Positions 45,788-55,280 are shown, counted from the first letter of the stretch. The stretch is DNA of 64,000 nucleotides from an uncultured Persicobacter sp. (GCA_947498325.1 CANMKE010000024.1:1-64000), one strand, 5' to 3'. Notes: generated from the letters alone by a model not told the origin. Translations and numbers: made by a program.

Positions 45788-46327
45788 ATGAATCTCAAAC
45801 TACTTTTTATCTTACTGTTGACGATTCTGACTAATCTCAACATTGCCTTTGGAGAATCTGGCCCTGACAACATCAGCCCGTCGCACCATCAGCACGAACA
45901 AAAACATTTTGAACTGGAGGTCTCCTTAACAGATGAGGCGCATGTAGAATTTACCGGGGCAGTTTATTTTTTCCGAGAGAATAAAATCCAACTTACAGCC
46001 GACCAGTCGGGGCACCATTTTGCCTCTGTGTTGGTGCACGAAATCCCTTTTCACCATTCGCATTGGGGGACATTCTTCGGCGCAGGGATGAATTTTGGTT
46101 TCGATCATGAGGAAGATTCTGACCCAATTTTAGGTGCGCATAAACCAGTGACCACTCAGCCTGTTGGTCACCATATTCACTGGGAAAAGGCGCTGCTGAT
46201 CCAAAGTGGTATTGCCTATAATATTGATGAACACTGGAGCACAGGTGTAACGCTCAGCCCAGCTTACGACATGACCATGCATCAGCCTGATTTTGCCATG
46301 ACCTTTGATTTGGTTTTCGGCTTCTAA
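45788..46327 (+). CDS. Histidine-rich exported protein, possibly metal-related
   Basis: A 179-residue protein with a Sec signal (about 1-22). The mature region has dense histidine clusters: SHHQHEQKHF, HEIPFHHSHWG, DHEED and GHHIHW. The rest looks like beta strands ending in a phenylalanine (DLVFGF), as in small outer-membrane barrels. Binding of zinc, copper or nickel is plausible but not shown. It is 46 bases upstream of the SUI1 gene, same direction, without a terminator between them. Confidence 0.65.
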   Translation: MNLKLLFILLLTILTNLNIAFGESGPDNISPSHHQHEQKHFELEVSLTDEAHVEFTGAVYFFRENKIQLTADQSGHHFASVLVHEIPFHHSHWGTFFGAGMNFGFDHEEDSDPILGAHKPVTTQPVGHHIHWEKALLIQSGIAYNIDEHWSTGVTLSPAYDMTMHQPDFAMTFDLVFGF

Positions 46328-46373
46328 CAATTTTCCTCGGGAATGCTTACCTTTATAAAAAAATAGGAGCAGC

Positions 46374-46721
46374 ATGGCCAAAAAGAAATGGAAGGATTTC
46401 AGTGGGGTGGTTTACTCTACGGATCCGGATTACGAATATGAGGAGGAGCAGAACGGTGCTCAGGATACCCTGCCACCGCAGCAGCAAAACCTCAAAGTAA
46501 TGCTTGATAAAAAGCAGCGCGCAGGAAAGAAAGTTACCCTGATTACGGGTTTTATCGGTTCAGAAGATGACCTGAAAGATTTGGGCAAAACCATCAAAAC
46601 CAAATGTGGTGTGGGTGGTGCAGCCAAAAATGGTGAAATTATGATCCAGGGAGATTTCCGCGATAAGGTCCTTGAATTGCTGGTAAAGGCAGGCTACAAG
46701 ACGAAAAAAAGCGGCGGATAA
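46374..46721 (+). CDS. eIF1/SUI1-family translation factor homologue (YciH-like)
   Basis: A 115-residue cytoplasmic protein. The N-terminus (about 1-40) is acidic and disordered. The SUI1 fold follows: [20 protein letters not shown], then [20 protein letters not shown] and a C-terminal helix. The central [12 protein letters not shown] loop is diagnostic. Bacterial homologues influence start-site selection, but their role outside E. coli is poorly known. A MITE-like repeat follows its stop codon by 13 bases. Confidence 0.9.
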   Translation: MAKKKWKDFSGVVYSTDPDYEYEEEQNGAQDTLPPQQQNLKVMLDKKQRAGKKVTLITGFIGSEDDLKDLGKTIKTKCGVGGAAKNGEIMIQGDFRDKVLELLVKAGYKTKKSGG

Positions 46722-46734
46722 TCCGTAGAAATTT

Positions 46735-46843
46735 GAGCGTGTTTAAAAACGTATATTACTACTGCAAATTCGGGTTATTGTAATTGATGTTGAATTATTT
46801 ATCACTGCTACAATACTCCAAATTTTCAGCTTTAAACATGCTC
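46735..46843 (+). repeat. MITE-like family 2, best-preserved copy A
   Basis: 109 bp with terminal inverted repeats of 13 bp and one mismatch: GAGCGTGTTTAAA (46735-46747) and the complement of GAGCATGTTTAAA (46831-46843). Core CAAATTCGGGTTATTGTAAT onward is shared with the copies at 791 and 28318. It has no coding capacity. It lies between the SUI1 stop codon and the bidirectional terminator, so it is part of a 3' untranslated region. I could not see a clear target duplication. Confidence 0.75.
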
Positions 46844-46899
46844 TTCAGGATTATTGCAGTAGCACAAACTTGTTTCCGCAGCATTTTGCATTTATGATT

Positions 46900-46940
46900 A
46901 AAAAGAGGCTTTCTCAGCAATAGAGAGGGCCTCTTTTTTT
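46900..46940. terminator. Bidirectional terminator between SUI1 and the minus-strand lipoprotein
   Basis: Stem AAAAAGAGGC (46900-46909) with GCCTCTTTTT (46929-46938). T-runs on both sides make it usable by both convergent genes. Confidence 0.85.
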
Positions 46941-46950
46941 TGTGGGTCAA

Positions 46951-47652
46951 TTATCTGTTCATCGGTGAAAGCGAAAGGTTCAGCTGATGGAAAATATTGG
47001 AAACCTGCACGCTGTCGGCTTCAATAATCATGTGCAGCCCCACATAAACGGGCTGATCAGTGGTTTCAGGGAAATGAACCAAATGGCGGTGAATCGAATT
47101 AAATTCCTGTGTAGTTGCAGGACTGTCGACATCGGCCTGAAAAAGCAGTGGGCCCATTGGCTGCAATACTGGGGAATTGTTCAGGGGAAGGTATGTCGGG
47201 TTGGTTTTTACGGTATCTTCCACCAGCTCAGGTCGTATCTGATCCTGAGATACACTCCAGTACATCGACACCTGTCCTTTTGTTGCCGAACCCAAAGTTT
47301 GAATATTGTTCTCCATCTTGAGGTTGGTGGTGATGAAAAACTGCCTGTTGGCATCAATTTTCAAAGCGTTTTCCCACTTGCTGAGGGGATAAATGAAATG
47401 CACATGCGTTCCTTTTGGCAGGGTCTGACGGAGCTTAAATGCTCCTCCGTCATTTTTTTCCGCTTTCTCCCACGACATTTGTAGTTCCTGACTGTCGTTG
47501 ATATGGTGGTTAGAGGTGAAAACGTTCCACTTGTCAAAATTATCATCGAAATTAATGTGATAAATGATGTTGGGCCCTTGTGTTTCGTCCACGGATAAAC
47601 ATGCGGAACAAAAGAACAGTAGGGCGACTAAAATATAAGAAAGGTGATTCAT
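46951..47652 (-). CDS. Lipoprotein, unknown, beta-sandwich-like
   Basis: A 233-residue predicted lipoprotein with a lipobox cysteine in FCSAC (Cys18). The mature part (NIIYHINFDDNFDKWNVFTS, FKLRQTLPKGTHVHF) looks like a jelly-roll, such as those that bind ligands or sugars, but I cannot assign a family. Convergent with the SUI1 gene across a shared terminator. Confidence 0.6.
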   Translation of the reverse strand: MNHLSYILVALLFFCSACLSVDETQGPNIIYHINFDDNFDKWNVFTSNHHINDSQELQMSWEKAEKNDGGAFKLRQTLPKGTHVHFIYPLSKWENALKIDANRQFFITTNLKMENNIQTLGSATKGQVSMYWSVSQDQIRPELVEDTVKTNPTYLPLNNSPVLQPMGPLLFQADVDSPATTQEFNSIHRHLVHFPETTDQPVYVGLHMIIEADSVQVSNIFHQLNLSLSPMNR

Positions 47653-48174
47653 GGCGATTGATGTAATAAAGGATAAATATAGCCATATAATTGCTAAAAA
47701 TCAGTATCACTCGCAAGCTATGGGGATATTTATGCGGAGATCCCCGGTGCAGGTACTCCCTTCAGTGCAGTATGTTTTTGCGGTTGCCTTTGGTGTTTTA
47801 TCGAAAATCGGGCTGATTCCCGGTATCAAATATTGGCTGTTGTTCTCTAATATTTTGGTGGGGACAAATAAAAAGGACACAAATGAATGTGTCCCTCAAA
47901 GTGGTTCGGTTATAAATTATTTTTTTAACCTGCTGATCATCAGTAGGTGTAGTTGTTTAATAAGTTAAATGAAAGCGAATTTACCATCATTTTTTTTGCT
48001 TGACACGGGAAGTGATCAACCAATCATACAATTTTGTTCGCCTCTTTTACAAACTTAGACATATCTATTGGTTCTTTGATTTCATAAATGATGAATTATA
48101 TGCTTAAAAAGATCATTTTCATATTAGAATTTAAGAAAAAATAAGATAGTCCATTAATTCTGATATTTACTGTA
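47653..48174. other. Spacer upstream of galK with one hairpin
   Basis: A perfect hairpin GGACACA-AATGAA-TGTGTCC lies at 47875-47894. Read on the minus strand it is followed by TTTTTATTTG, as in a terminator, yet no minus-strand gene ends there. A frame at 47651-47968 is open but lacks coding character. Confidence 0.4.
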
Positions 48175-48205
48175 TTGTTTAATCCTGAGGGCTGCAATAC
48201 CTTTG
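48175..48205 (+). promoter_or_regulatory. Bacteroidota-type promoter of the galactose genes
   Basis: TTG at 48175-48177, exactly 20 bases, then TACCTTTG at 48198-48205: a full match to the phylum's consensus. It leaves a 5' untranslated region of about 95 bases before galK. Confidence 0.8.
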
Positions 48206-48306
48206 ATTTATCAAAAACGGCAATCAATAAGCCGTTACAATTCGCATATTAATAATATGCGTCTGATTCATTTGTATTTTTTCAATCCAATTAAATTAAT
48301 TATATC

Positions 48307-49467
48307 ATGGATGCTTCAAAAGTAAGATCAAAATTTATTGAGTTGTTTAGTAATGAGCCAATGATTGCACGTGCTCCTGGCCGAGTAAATATTATTGGTG
48401 AGCATACCGATTATAACGATGGCTTTGTTTTGCCTGCAGCTGTTGATAAAGAGATGGTTTTTGCTTTAGCGCCTAATGGGTTGGAAGTGGTGCGTGCACA
48501 TGCTTTGGATTTGAATGAAACGGAAGAATTTCCATTGACATTGGATGCTCCTCGCGAAGGATGGATCAACTTTATCATCGGGGTTACTGTAGAGCTCAGC
48601 AAAAAAGGCGCAAGCCTGAAAGGTTACGATTTGGTATTCTCCAGTGATGTGCCAATGGGTGCGGGGATGTCTTCTTCTGCCGCTTTGGAGTGTGCTTTGG
48701 GTACTGGTTTGAACACCTTGTTCAATGCAGGACTTTCACAGAAGGACATCGCTTTGGCGGGTCAGGCATCAGAGCATAATTTTGTTGGGGTGAAGTGTGG
48801 TATCATGGATCAGTTTGCTTCCACTTTCGGTAAAGCCAACCACGTTATCCGTCTGGATTGTCGCTCTAAAGAAATGGAATTGGTGCCTTTGAAAATGGAA
48901 GGTTACAAGCTGGTATTGTGTAATACCAAAGTAACACATTCATTGGCCTCTTCTGAATATAACACTCGCCGCGAGCAATGTGAAGCTGGGGTGGAAATTC
49001 TGAAAACCAAATACCCAGAGATCACGAATTTGCGCGATTGTACGCCTGAGATGGTAAAATCTTGCCAGGCAGAGATGGAAGCAAAGGTTTACGATCGTTG
49101 TTTGTATGTGGTGGAAGAAAATGACCGCCTGATGCGCGCTTGCGACTGCATGGCTGCAGGAGATTTGGCAGGTCTTGGTAAAGAAATTTACGGATCGCAT
49201 GATGGTCTGTCGAAATTATATGAAGTGTCTTGTCCTGAACTGGACTTCCTTGTCGATCAAACACGTGAGCGTGAAGATGTACTTGGTGCACGTATGATGG
49301 GCGGCGGATTTGGTGGCTGTACCATTAACCTGGTGGCGGCAGATTCTGTTGACGGCTTTATCGCAGACTTGACCGCTGCTTATAAAAAGGAATTGAATAA
49401 AGATATGGAAGCCTATGTGGTTGTTACTGGTGACGGTGCACGCACAGAGGCTGAGGTGGAAGCATAA
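48307..49467 (+). CDS. galK: Galactokinase
   Basis: A 386-residue GHMP kinase that phosphorylates galactose at C1. Signature motifs are present: the N-terminal RAPGRVNIIGEHTDYNDGFV (residues 20-39), the ATP loop PMGAGMSSSAALE near 117-129, and the C-terminal MMGGGFGGCTINLV near 331. It is the first Leloir gene, expressed from the promoter at 48175. A terminator-like hairpin at 49614 may separate it partly from galT. Confidence 0.95.
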   Translation: MDASKVRSKFIELFSNEPMIARAPGRVNIIGEHTDYNDGFVLPAAVDKEMVFALAPNGLEVVRAHALDLNETEEFPLTLDAPREGWINFIIGVTVELSKKGASLKGYDLVFSSDVPMGAGMSSSAALECALGTGLNTLFNAGLSQKDIALAGQASEHNFVGVKCGIMDQFASTFGKANHVIRLDCRSKEMELVPLKMEGYKLVLCNTKVTHSLASSEYNTRREQCEAGVEILKTKYPEITNLRDCTPEMVKSCQAEMEAKVYDRCLYVVEENDRLMRACDCMAAGDLAGLGKEIYGSHDGLSKLYEVSCPELDFLVDQTREREDVLGARMMGGGFGGCTINLVAADSVDGFIADLTAAYKKELNKDMEAYVVVTGDGARTEAEVEA

Positions 49468-49613
49468 TCACCATAATATTTACTGAAAGCCTGGCTGGAG
49501 ATATGCTCTGGCCGCTGGCTTTCAGCTGAAATTACTGATGAGCGCACTGCTGGTTGATCGTACACCGCAGCGACACATCAGCTCATTAATAACAAAAAAA
49601 TTAGTTGGTTGGT

Positions 49614-49644
49614 GGAGGGGGTGAATATTTACCCCTCCTTTTTT
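49614..49644 (+). terminator. Terminator between galK and galT
   Basis: GGAGGGG (49614-49620) with CCCCTCC (49632-49638), then TTTTTT. It suggests that galT and galE are transcribed separately or by read-through. A second hairpin without T-run lies at about 49487-49528 (CTGAAAGCC..GGCTTTCAG). Confidence 0.75.
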
Positions 49645-49750
49645 CACCACCATACTATTTCCCTTTAGATTTCATGGGTATATTTTAGCGCAGTCCTTGC
49701 CTCACCCATGCTTTTCAAGAATTTCCCTAACGTTTGTAAATTTAATCAAG

Positions 49751-50794
49751 ATGGCTAAGTTCAGTTTTGAAGATCATCCACATCGCAGATATAATCCACT
49801 TATTGGAGAATGGATTCAGGTTTCTCCTCACCGTGCAAAACGCCCATGGCAGGGGCAGGTAGAGAAAATTGAAGAAGAGAAGCGCCCAGAACACGACGAG
49901 TCTTGCTACCTGTGTGCAAGAAATACACGTGCCAATGGCGAAGTGAACCCTGATTATCAGGATGTGTGGTCATTCAAAAATGATTTCGCCTCCCTGCTCG
50001 AAGATATCCCTACGGGAAGTTTTGAAAAAGACGGCCTGCTGAAAGCGGAATCGGAAAGAGGTCTTTGTAAAGTGATCGTTTTCAGTCCACGACACGACCT
50101 TACCGTTCCGGAGATGCCGACATCAGACATCAAAAAAGTAGTTGACCTCTGGGCGAAAGAATATGCCGAGCTGGGCAGCAAAGATTTCATTAACCATGTG
50201 CAAATCTTTGAAAACAAAGGAGCCGTAATGGGCTGTTCAAACCCTCACCCACACGGGCAGGTTTGGGCACAGGAGAGCATTCCTGATATTCCAATGAAAA
50301 AGCAAAAAGCGCAGTCGGCTCATTATGCCGACAAAGGAACTTCCCTTTTGATGGATTACCTGAAAATCGAGCAAAAGGAACAGGAGCGCATCATCTTTGA
50401 GAACGACCATTTTGTAGCCCTGATTCCATTTTGGGCAGTTTGGCCATTCGAAGCGATGATCCTTCCAAAGCGTGCAATGAGTAACATCTCCGAAATGACC
50501 GAGGAAGAACGCCTTGCTTTTGCTGATGCTTACAAGCGCATGACCGTCCGTTATGACAACCTTTTCCAGTGTTCATTCCCATATTCTGCGGGAATCCACC
50601 AGGCGCCAACCGACGGACAGGCACACCCTGAATGGCAATTGCATATGTCTTTCCTTCCGCCATTGTTGCGTTCTGCCACCGTGAAAAAATTTATGGTAGG
50701 CTACGAATTGCTCGCCAATGCACAGCGTGATATTACTGCTGAAGGTGCAGCGGCAAGATTACGCGAGTTGTCTGAAAAACATTACAAAGGTTAA
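49751..50794 (+). CDS. galT: UDP-glucose--hexose-1-phosphate uridylyltransferase
   Basis: A 347-residue enzyme of the HIT superfamily that swaps UMP from UDP-glucose to galactose-1-phosphate. The zinc-site pair CYLC (Cys52, Cys55) and the active-site triad GCSNPHPHGQVW, with His166 and His168, are present; His168 is the UMP-accepting nucleophile in the family. The start at 49751 removes a 18-residue upstream extension with no homology to the family. Followed by galE after 88 bases. Confidence 0.95.
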   Translation: MAKFSFEDHPHRRYNPLIGEWIQVSPHRAKRPWQGQVEKIEEEKRPEHDESCYLCARNTRANGEVNPDYQDVWSFKNDFASLLEDIPTGSFEKDGLLKAESERGLCKVIVFSPRHDLTVPEMPTSDIKKVVDLWAKEYAELGSKDFINHVQIFENKGAVMGCSNPHPHGQVWAQESIPDIPMKKQKAQSAHYADKGTSLLMDYLKIEQKEQERIIFENDHFVALIPFWAVWPFEAMILPKRAMSNISEMTEEERLAFADAYKRMTVRYDNLFQCSFPYSAGIHQAPTDGQAHPEWQLHMSFLPPLLRSATVKKFMVGYELLANAQRDITAEGAAARLRELSEKHYKG

Positions 50795-50882
50795 TTCACC
50801 AAATCAAATTTATAATTTGTGTTTTGTTTAACTTATCTACTACTTTGATAAGTAAAAAACAGCATACTTAATAAGAAAAATT

Positions 50883-51923
50883 ATGATCTTAGTAACAGGA
50901 GGTGCAGGATATATCGGCTCACATACCACTGTGGTATTGCAGCAAGCAGGTTATGAGGTGTTGGTCGTGGATAACTTATCCAATTCAGAGGCCAACGTTA
51001 TCGACCGTATCGAGAAAATTTCCGGCAAGCGCCCAGCCTTTGAGGAAATGGATTTGGTGGATACTGCAAAGGTAGATGCTTTATTTGCCAAATACCCTAT
51101 CGAGGGGATCATTCACTTTGCGGCCTCAAAAGCGGTAGGGGAATCTGTTCATAAACCACTATTGTACTACCGCAACAACTTGCAGTCGTTGATGAACCTG
51201 CTGGAATCCATGAACAAGCACGGGGTGAAGAACATTGTGTTCAGTTCCTCTTGTACAGTATATGGTCAGCCTACGGAAGACAACCTGCCCGTAACAGAAA
51301 ATGCGCCTGTACAGGTGGCACTTTCGCCTTATGGCAACACCAAACAAGTCTGTGAAGAAATCCTGCGCGATACCATTTATGCGCATGATAATATTCAGGG
51401 GGTAGCCTTGCGTTATTTCAACCCTGTGGGTGCACACGAATCGGCACTGATAGGAGAATTACCAATAGGTGTACCACAGAATTTGATGCCATTTATTACA
51501 CAAACAGCGATGGGATTGCGCCAGGGGCTGAAGGTTTTTGGAGGAGATTACCAAACACCTGACGGGACGTGTATCCGTGATTATATTCACGTGATGGACT
51601 TGGCAAAAGCACACCTGATTGCTTTGGAGCGTTTCATGAAATCGAATTTCAAAAAACGTTTCGAGTGGTTCAACCTTGGAACAGGAACGGGATCGTCGGT
51701 GTTGGAAGTGATTCAGTCTTTTGAAAAAATGTCGGGAGAGCAACTGGCCTATGAGATTGTTGATCGCCGTGAAGGGGACATCGAGCAGATCTGGGCGGAA
51801 ACAACGATCGCCAATGAAGAACTGGGCTGGACGTCGGAACTCACCCTGGATGATATGACCGCTTCAGCATGGAAGTGGGAAAAATATTACAACGAAGTAC
51901 TGAAACCACAAGCGGAAGCTTAA
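50883..51923 (+). CDS. galE: UDP-glucose 4-epimerase
   Basis: A 346-residue extended short-chain dehydrogenase that interconverts UDP-galactose and UDP-glucose. NAD loop GGAGYIGSHT is at residues 6-15; the FSSSCTVYG segment and YGNTK give the catalytic Ser/Tyr/Lys set; LRYFNPVGAH and NLGTGTGSSVLEV are standard for GalE. With galK and galT it completes the Leloir pathway. Closed by the strong terminator at 51925. Confidence 0.95.
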   Translation: MILVTGGAGYIGSHTTVVLQQAGYEVLVVDNLSNSEANVIDRIEKISGKRPAFEEMDLVDTAKVDALFAKYPIEGIIHFAASKAVGESVHKPLLYYRNNLQSLMNLLESMNKHGVKNIVFSSSCTVYGQPTEDNLPVTENAPVQVALSPYGNTKQVCEEILRDTIYAHDNIQGVALRYFNPVGAHESALIGELPIGVPQNLMPFITQTAMGLRQGLKVFGGDYQTPDGTCIRDYIHVMDLAKAHLIALERFMKSNFKKRFEWFNLGTGTGSSVLEVIQSFEKMSGEQLAYEIVDRREGDIEQIWAETTIANEELGWTSELTLDDMTASAWKWEKYYNEVLKPQAEA

Positions 51924-51924
51924 T

Positions 51925-51966
51925 AAAAAAAAGGCTGTTTCTATCATTGAAACAGCCTTTTTTTTA
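51925..51966. terminator. Terminator after galE
   Basis: Stem AAAAAAGGCTGTTTC with GAAACAGCCTTTTTT and a 7-nt loop; A/T-runs on both sides allow bidirectional use with the convergent gene at 52021. Confidence 0.9.
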
Positions 51967-52020
51967 ATCAATTATTATCTGAAATTTTAGTGGTCGATGA
52001 GTCATTTTTGGGCGGACGGA

Positions 52021-53679
52021 TTACTGTCCGTAACCATCATCGCCGTGGAAGATTTCAACCTCCTGAATATTTCCTGCAAGCACAAAATCCTCAAGGGCAG
52101 CATCAAGCTGAATAATTCGGCTTGGCTCGAAAGAATGAATATCGTATTGCTGAATGGTGTTTTCTCCAGGGACTCCCATGTAGAAAAACCGTTTGCTGAA
52201 GGCGATTATGGCATCTGAAGGCAAACCGTTAATCTGGCTATTGCCGAGGCTGCTGAAATCATCAGTATGATACAGCTTTACCGCACCCGAACCATTGACG
52301 CAGGCCAGCGCATTGCTCTCCGCACAAAAGGCTATTTTCTCAATATTTGGCTGACTGATGACCCGCTTGAGCTGACAAGCCTGCTCGTCAAACGAAATCT
52401 GATAAATACCTTCAGGGCTTTGTCCCACCAAAGTAGGCGTACTTGTGAAGAAGATCCCTTCATGTTCCGAAGGTTTATTTTTTGGCCACAACAAATGCAA
52501 TTCATGGATATTTTTCGGATCATCATTTAACGACTGCACTTCCCACTGCTTGTTGGTGTAGTTAAAAGTAACCACCTTAATACCTTTTTCAGTGGCATAA
52601 ACCGCAAAATAGTGATAGGTATAATTGGGAGGGAAAACACTGTTGTCAGCATTAATCCATTTGTAATGGGTGGCGCTGTAAATTTCCCCAAAATTACTGT
52701 AAGCCGTTTCGGTTTTTTTAGTCGCTTTATTGATGATCAATAGCTGATTATCTGGCTTTACCCTGAAAATAAAATCTTTGCGGGTAAAGGAGGCCTCATC
52801 AGTCAGTACACCGTCAAACTCAAAAGAAGCAATCCCTTTTTTGGCCATCGGCAGGTTGGTTGTAGGCTGAAGCTCAATGCCCATTTCCTGTCCGTTGAAT
52901 ACATCTTCAGCACCGAAAGAATATAAATCTCCGTTTGTCAGGGCGTTAAAATAGCAATAATCTCCCCAGCTAATGGCATCTGGCTGTGGTACATGAGCCA
53001 CGAGCGCAACATCAGGATTTTTCAGGTGGTAATGGTTGATGTGAAAGTCGAGGCCAGTATAAATTGCACTCACCGACTGAGCGCCATAGGCCACCACATT
53101 ACCGATGTTCAGTTTGAGGTTTCTTAAAAAGTGAACTCCATTTTCTGGCAGTCCGAGTCGCGCTGTTTCGCCCGTTCCCAAATCTATAATGTCGAGGGAA
53201 TCGGTGGGGGAATAACTCACATATAGTTTTACGGCTTCATATTCGCCCATCGGGTTTTGATGGACAATTTCTGGATTGATCGTCAGCGGATGTTCCACCT
53301 GTAGTTGTGCACCATTTTGGTCGATAACGGTAAAAATCAACTGGGTAGTTCCCAAAGGAAAGTCCGCAGGAATTACAGGGTGTTTGTGGACGAAAGGGTT
53401 TCGGATGCCCGCAAACTCTTGTGAATAGTCGAAAATCAAATCATCCCCTTCAGGATTGACAATGGTAACGATCAGTGATTTGACAAGGTGTTCGGCCACC
53501 ACTTGCGCCTGCAAGTGCATATCACGATTGCGGTAGGCATGTTGATTGGCGCTGTGGCCATCTTTGGAACTGCCCCATTCAAGGTTTTGGATCTCGATAC
53601 TGTCCGATAAAGAAAAGTCATCCTGTGGTTGGCAGGCGATCATCAAAAGGAATACGATAGGTAGAAGTAATTTTTTCAT
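52021..53679 (-). CDS. DUF4625-type lipoprotein with propeller-like C-terminal region
   Basis: 552 residues. Lipoprotein signal with Cys16 in MIAC. An N-terminal domain of about 130 residues contains GHSANQHAYRNRDMHLQAQV and resembles DUF4625, an immunoglobulin-like domain of Bacteroidota lipoproteins. The remaining 400 residues read like beta-propeller blades (DIIDLGTGETARLGL, IYQISFDEQACQLKR, VKLYHTDDFSSLG). It may bind a metal or ligand at the cell surface; no function is known. Monocistronic; it converges on galE. Confidence 0.7.
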   Translation of the reverse strand: MKKLLLPIVFLLMIACQPQDDFSLSDSIEIQNLEWGSSKDGHSANQHAYRNRDMHLQAQVVAEHLVKSLIVTIVNPEGDDLIFDYSQEFAGIRNPFVHKHPVIPADFPLGTTQLIFTVIDQNGAQLQVEHPLTINPEIVHQNPMGEYEAVKLYVSYSPTDSLDIIDLGTGETARLGLPENGVHFLRNLKLNIGNVVAYGAQSVSAIYTGLDFHINHYHLKNPDVALVAHVPQPDAISWGDYCYFNALTNGDLYSFGAEDVFNGQEMGIELQPTTNLPMAKKGIASFEFDGVLTDEASFTRKDFIFRVKPDNQLLIINKATKKTETAYSNFGEIYSATHYKWINADNSVFPPNYTYHYFAVYATEKGIKVVTFNYTNKQWEVQSLNDDPKNIHELHLLWPKNKPSEHEGIFFTSTPTLVGQSPEGIYQISFDEQACQLKRVISQPNIEKIAFCAESNALACVNGSGAVKLYHTDDFSSLGNSQINGLPSDAIIAFSKRFFYMGVPGENTIQQYDIHSFEPSRIIQLDAALEDFVLAGNIQEVEIFHGDDGYGQ

Positions 53680-53866
53680 ACTTCAAAGGTAGTTTTGTTT
53701 TTGCAACTATATTGCAATTAAAGCAGTGGGCTATATTTTTCAATAGGATTAGTGAGGTAATCAATATCAATAGAAAGAGCGGCAATGGGGCTGAAACGGG
53801 ATAAATCATGTGCCGATGGCTTCAGAAAACCATTTTTTCTCTTAATTTGCTTCAAACTATTCAAAA

Positions 53867-54712
53867 ATGATGAAACCTTTAATCACCCCTGATGAGCTCA
53901 AAACGCTGAGTAACGATCCCCAACTGATCCTACTCGATGCCACCATTCCCAAAGTTGGGCAGGCCGAGGAAGATTTACCACCTGCCATCGCCATTCCAAA
54001 TGCGCAGCTGATGAACCTCAAGGCAGATTTTTGCGACGCCACTTCAGGGCTACCGAATACCGTGCCTACGGTGGCGCAGTTTGAGAAATCTGCCCAGCAG
54101 CTGGGGGTTCACAAGGACAGTAAGGTGGTTGTTTACGACCGACACGGGATCTACTCTTCCCCTCGGGCGTGGTGGTTGTTTTTACTGATGGGACATACTT
54201 CAGTGTCGGTGTTGCAGGGCGGTTTGCCTGCGTGGATTTCTGCGGGCTACGCAACAGAAAAGCTCGAGGATGCCGCCGTTCGCCCCAAGGGAAACTTTCA
54301 GGCGGAATTTCAGGCACATCGGTTTGTTAATGCAGACGATTTAATGCGTCAGCTCTCGGGAGATACAAGCCCCAAACCATTGTTCGATGCCCGCAGTGCT
54401 TTGCGTTTTGAGGGGGCAACTCCTGAGCCCCGTGAGGGAATGCGAGCAGGACATATTCCCCGCTCGAAGAATATCCACTATGCAAAAGTCATCCCATTGT
54501 TGGAAAAGGGGGATAAGGAGGGTCTGAAGGCTGTTTTTCAGGAATATCCGACTTCAGAGATGGCCACTGTTTTTACCTGCGGATCGGGCATTACTGCCTG
54601 TATTCTTGCATTGGGAGCAACAGTTCTTGGGCATCAGGATTGGGCAGTTTACGACGGATCGTGGAGTGAGTGGGGCGCATCGGACAGGCCAATAGCACAG
54701 GGGAAAGGGTAG
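53867..54712 (+). CDS. Two-domain rhodanese / 3-mercaptopyruvate sulfurtransferase
   Basis: 281 residues in two rhodanese domains. The N-terminal domain (about 1-130) is inactive in the usual way (VVVYDRHGIYSSPRAWW). The C-terminal domain bears the active-site loop TCGSGITAC with Cys238. The CGSG[IV]T sequence is typical of mercaptopyruvate sulfurtransferases, while thiosulfate rhodaneses have CRKGVT. It is cytoplasmic, with no signal. It probably moves sulfur from mercaptopyruvate to thiols or cyanide. The start is ATG 53867, or the adjacent ATG 53870. Confidence 0.9.
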   Translation: MMKPLITPDELKTLSNDPQLILLDATIPKVGQAEEDLPPAIAIPNAQLMNLKADFCDATSGLPNTVPTVAQFEKSAQQLGVHKDSKVVVYDRHGIYSSPRAWWLFLLMGHTSVSVLQGGLPAWISAGYATEKLEDAAVRPKGNFQAEFQAHRFVNADDLMRQLSGDTSPKPLFDARSALRFEGATPEPREGMRAGHIPRSKNIHYAKVIPLLEKGDKEGLKAVFQEYPTSEMATVFTCGSGITACILALGATVLGHQDWAVYDGSWSEWGASDRPIAQGKG

Positions 54713-54835
54713 CATATTGGGCAGCTTTTCGGTTAGCCAAAAAATCTCGTTGGATAACATCAAATGATGGTCATGCCACCGTCCCAAACCTCACACAATT
54801 TTGTGGGTTAATCTCAAATTGGATTGGCACAACAT

Positions 54836-54869
54836 CCACAGAAGGGCAAATCAGCTTGCCCTTCGGTGG
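54836..54869. other. Stable hairpin without T-run
   Basis: GAAGGGCAA (54841-54849) with TTGCCCTTC (54856-54864), extended outward by four more pairs after one mismatch. It could be a processing site or mRNA end between the convergent genes. Confidence 0.5.
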
Positions 54870-54880
54870 TTGAGCGCCCC

Positions 54881-55280
54881 TTAATCATTCAGTGCATCCA
54901 AATGATGGAGGTGCCCCAAAAGTGTGGTGTCATTAAGGGATTTGAAATGGCGACAGGCAAAAATTTTACCTTCATATTTCACGACGGCATAATCAAGCTC
55001 ATTATTTTTTGATTTCAGTACATGGACATCGAGCCCAATGGTTTGCCCGTTTTCTTGAAGTTGATCGACGAAGCCATTTTTGAGCTTTCGTCCCTGGAAC
55101 ATATGGCTCCACCTCATTCAGTTCAAATGGGGAATCTGAGAGCAGGTGAAAATGATAGAAATCTTCAGGGTGTTGGCGGTTGGTGGTGCGCAAACCGTTT
55201 TCCGTCGGTCGGATTTCTTTTTTGTTGGAGCAGCCGATACTGGCCGTGGCCAGCAGACTGAAAAGCATTACTTTTTTCAT
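54881..55280 (-). pseudogene. Small lipoprotein gene with a frameshift
   Basis: From ATG 55280 the frame gives a lipoprotein signal (lipobox Cys17, ASIGC) and a soluble part to about FELNEVEPYVPG. Then the reading runs off into a non-coding frame. A second frame, one base shifted, continues the protein from about 55100 (RKLKNGFVDQLQENGQTIG) to a stop at 54881. Skipping one base near 55095-55105 restores a single protein of about 132 residues. It may be a true frameshift mutation or an error in the sequence. No family known. Confidence 0.65.

Noticed and set aside
47651-47968. 105-codon plus-strand frame upstream of galK
   Set aside because: It overlaps the start of the minus-strand lipoprotein gene, has an unlikely composition and contains a hairpin.
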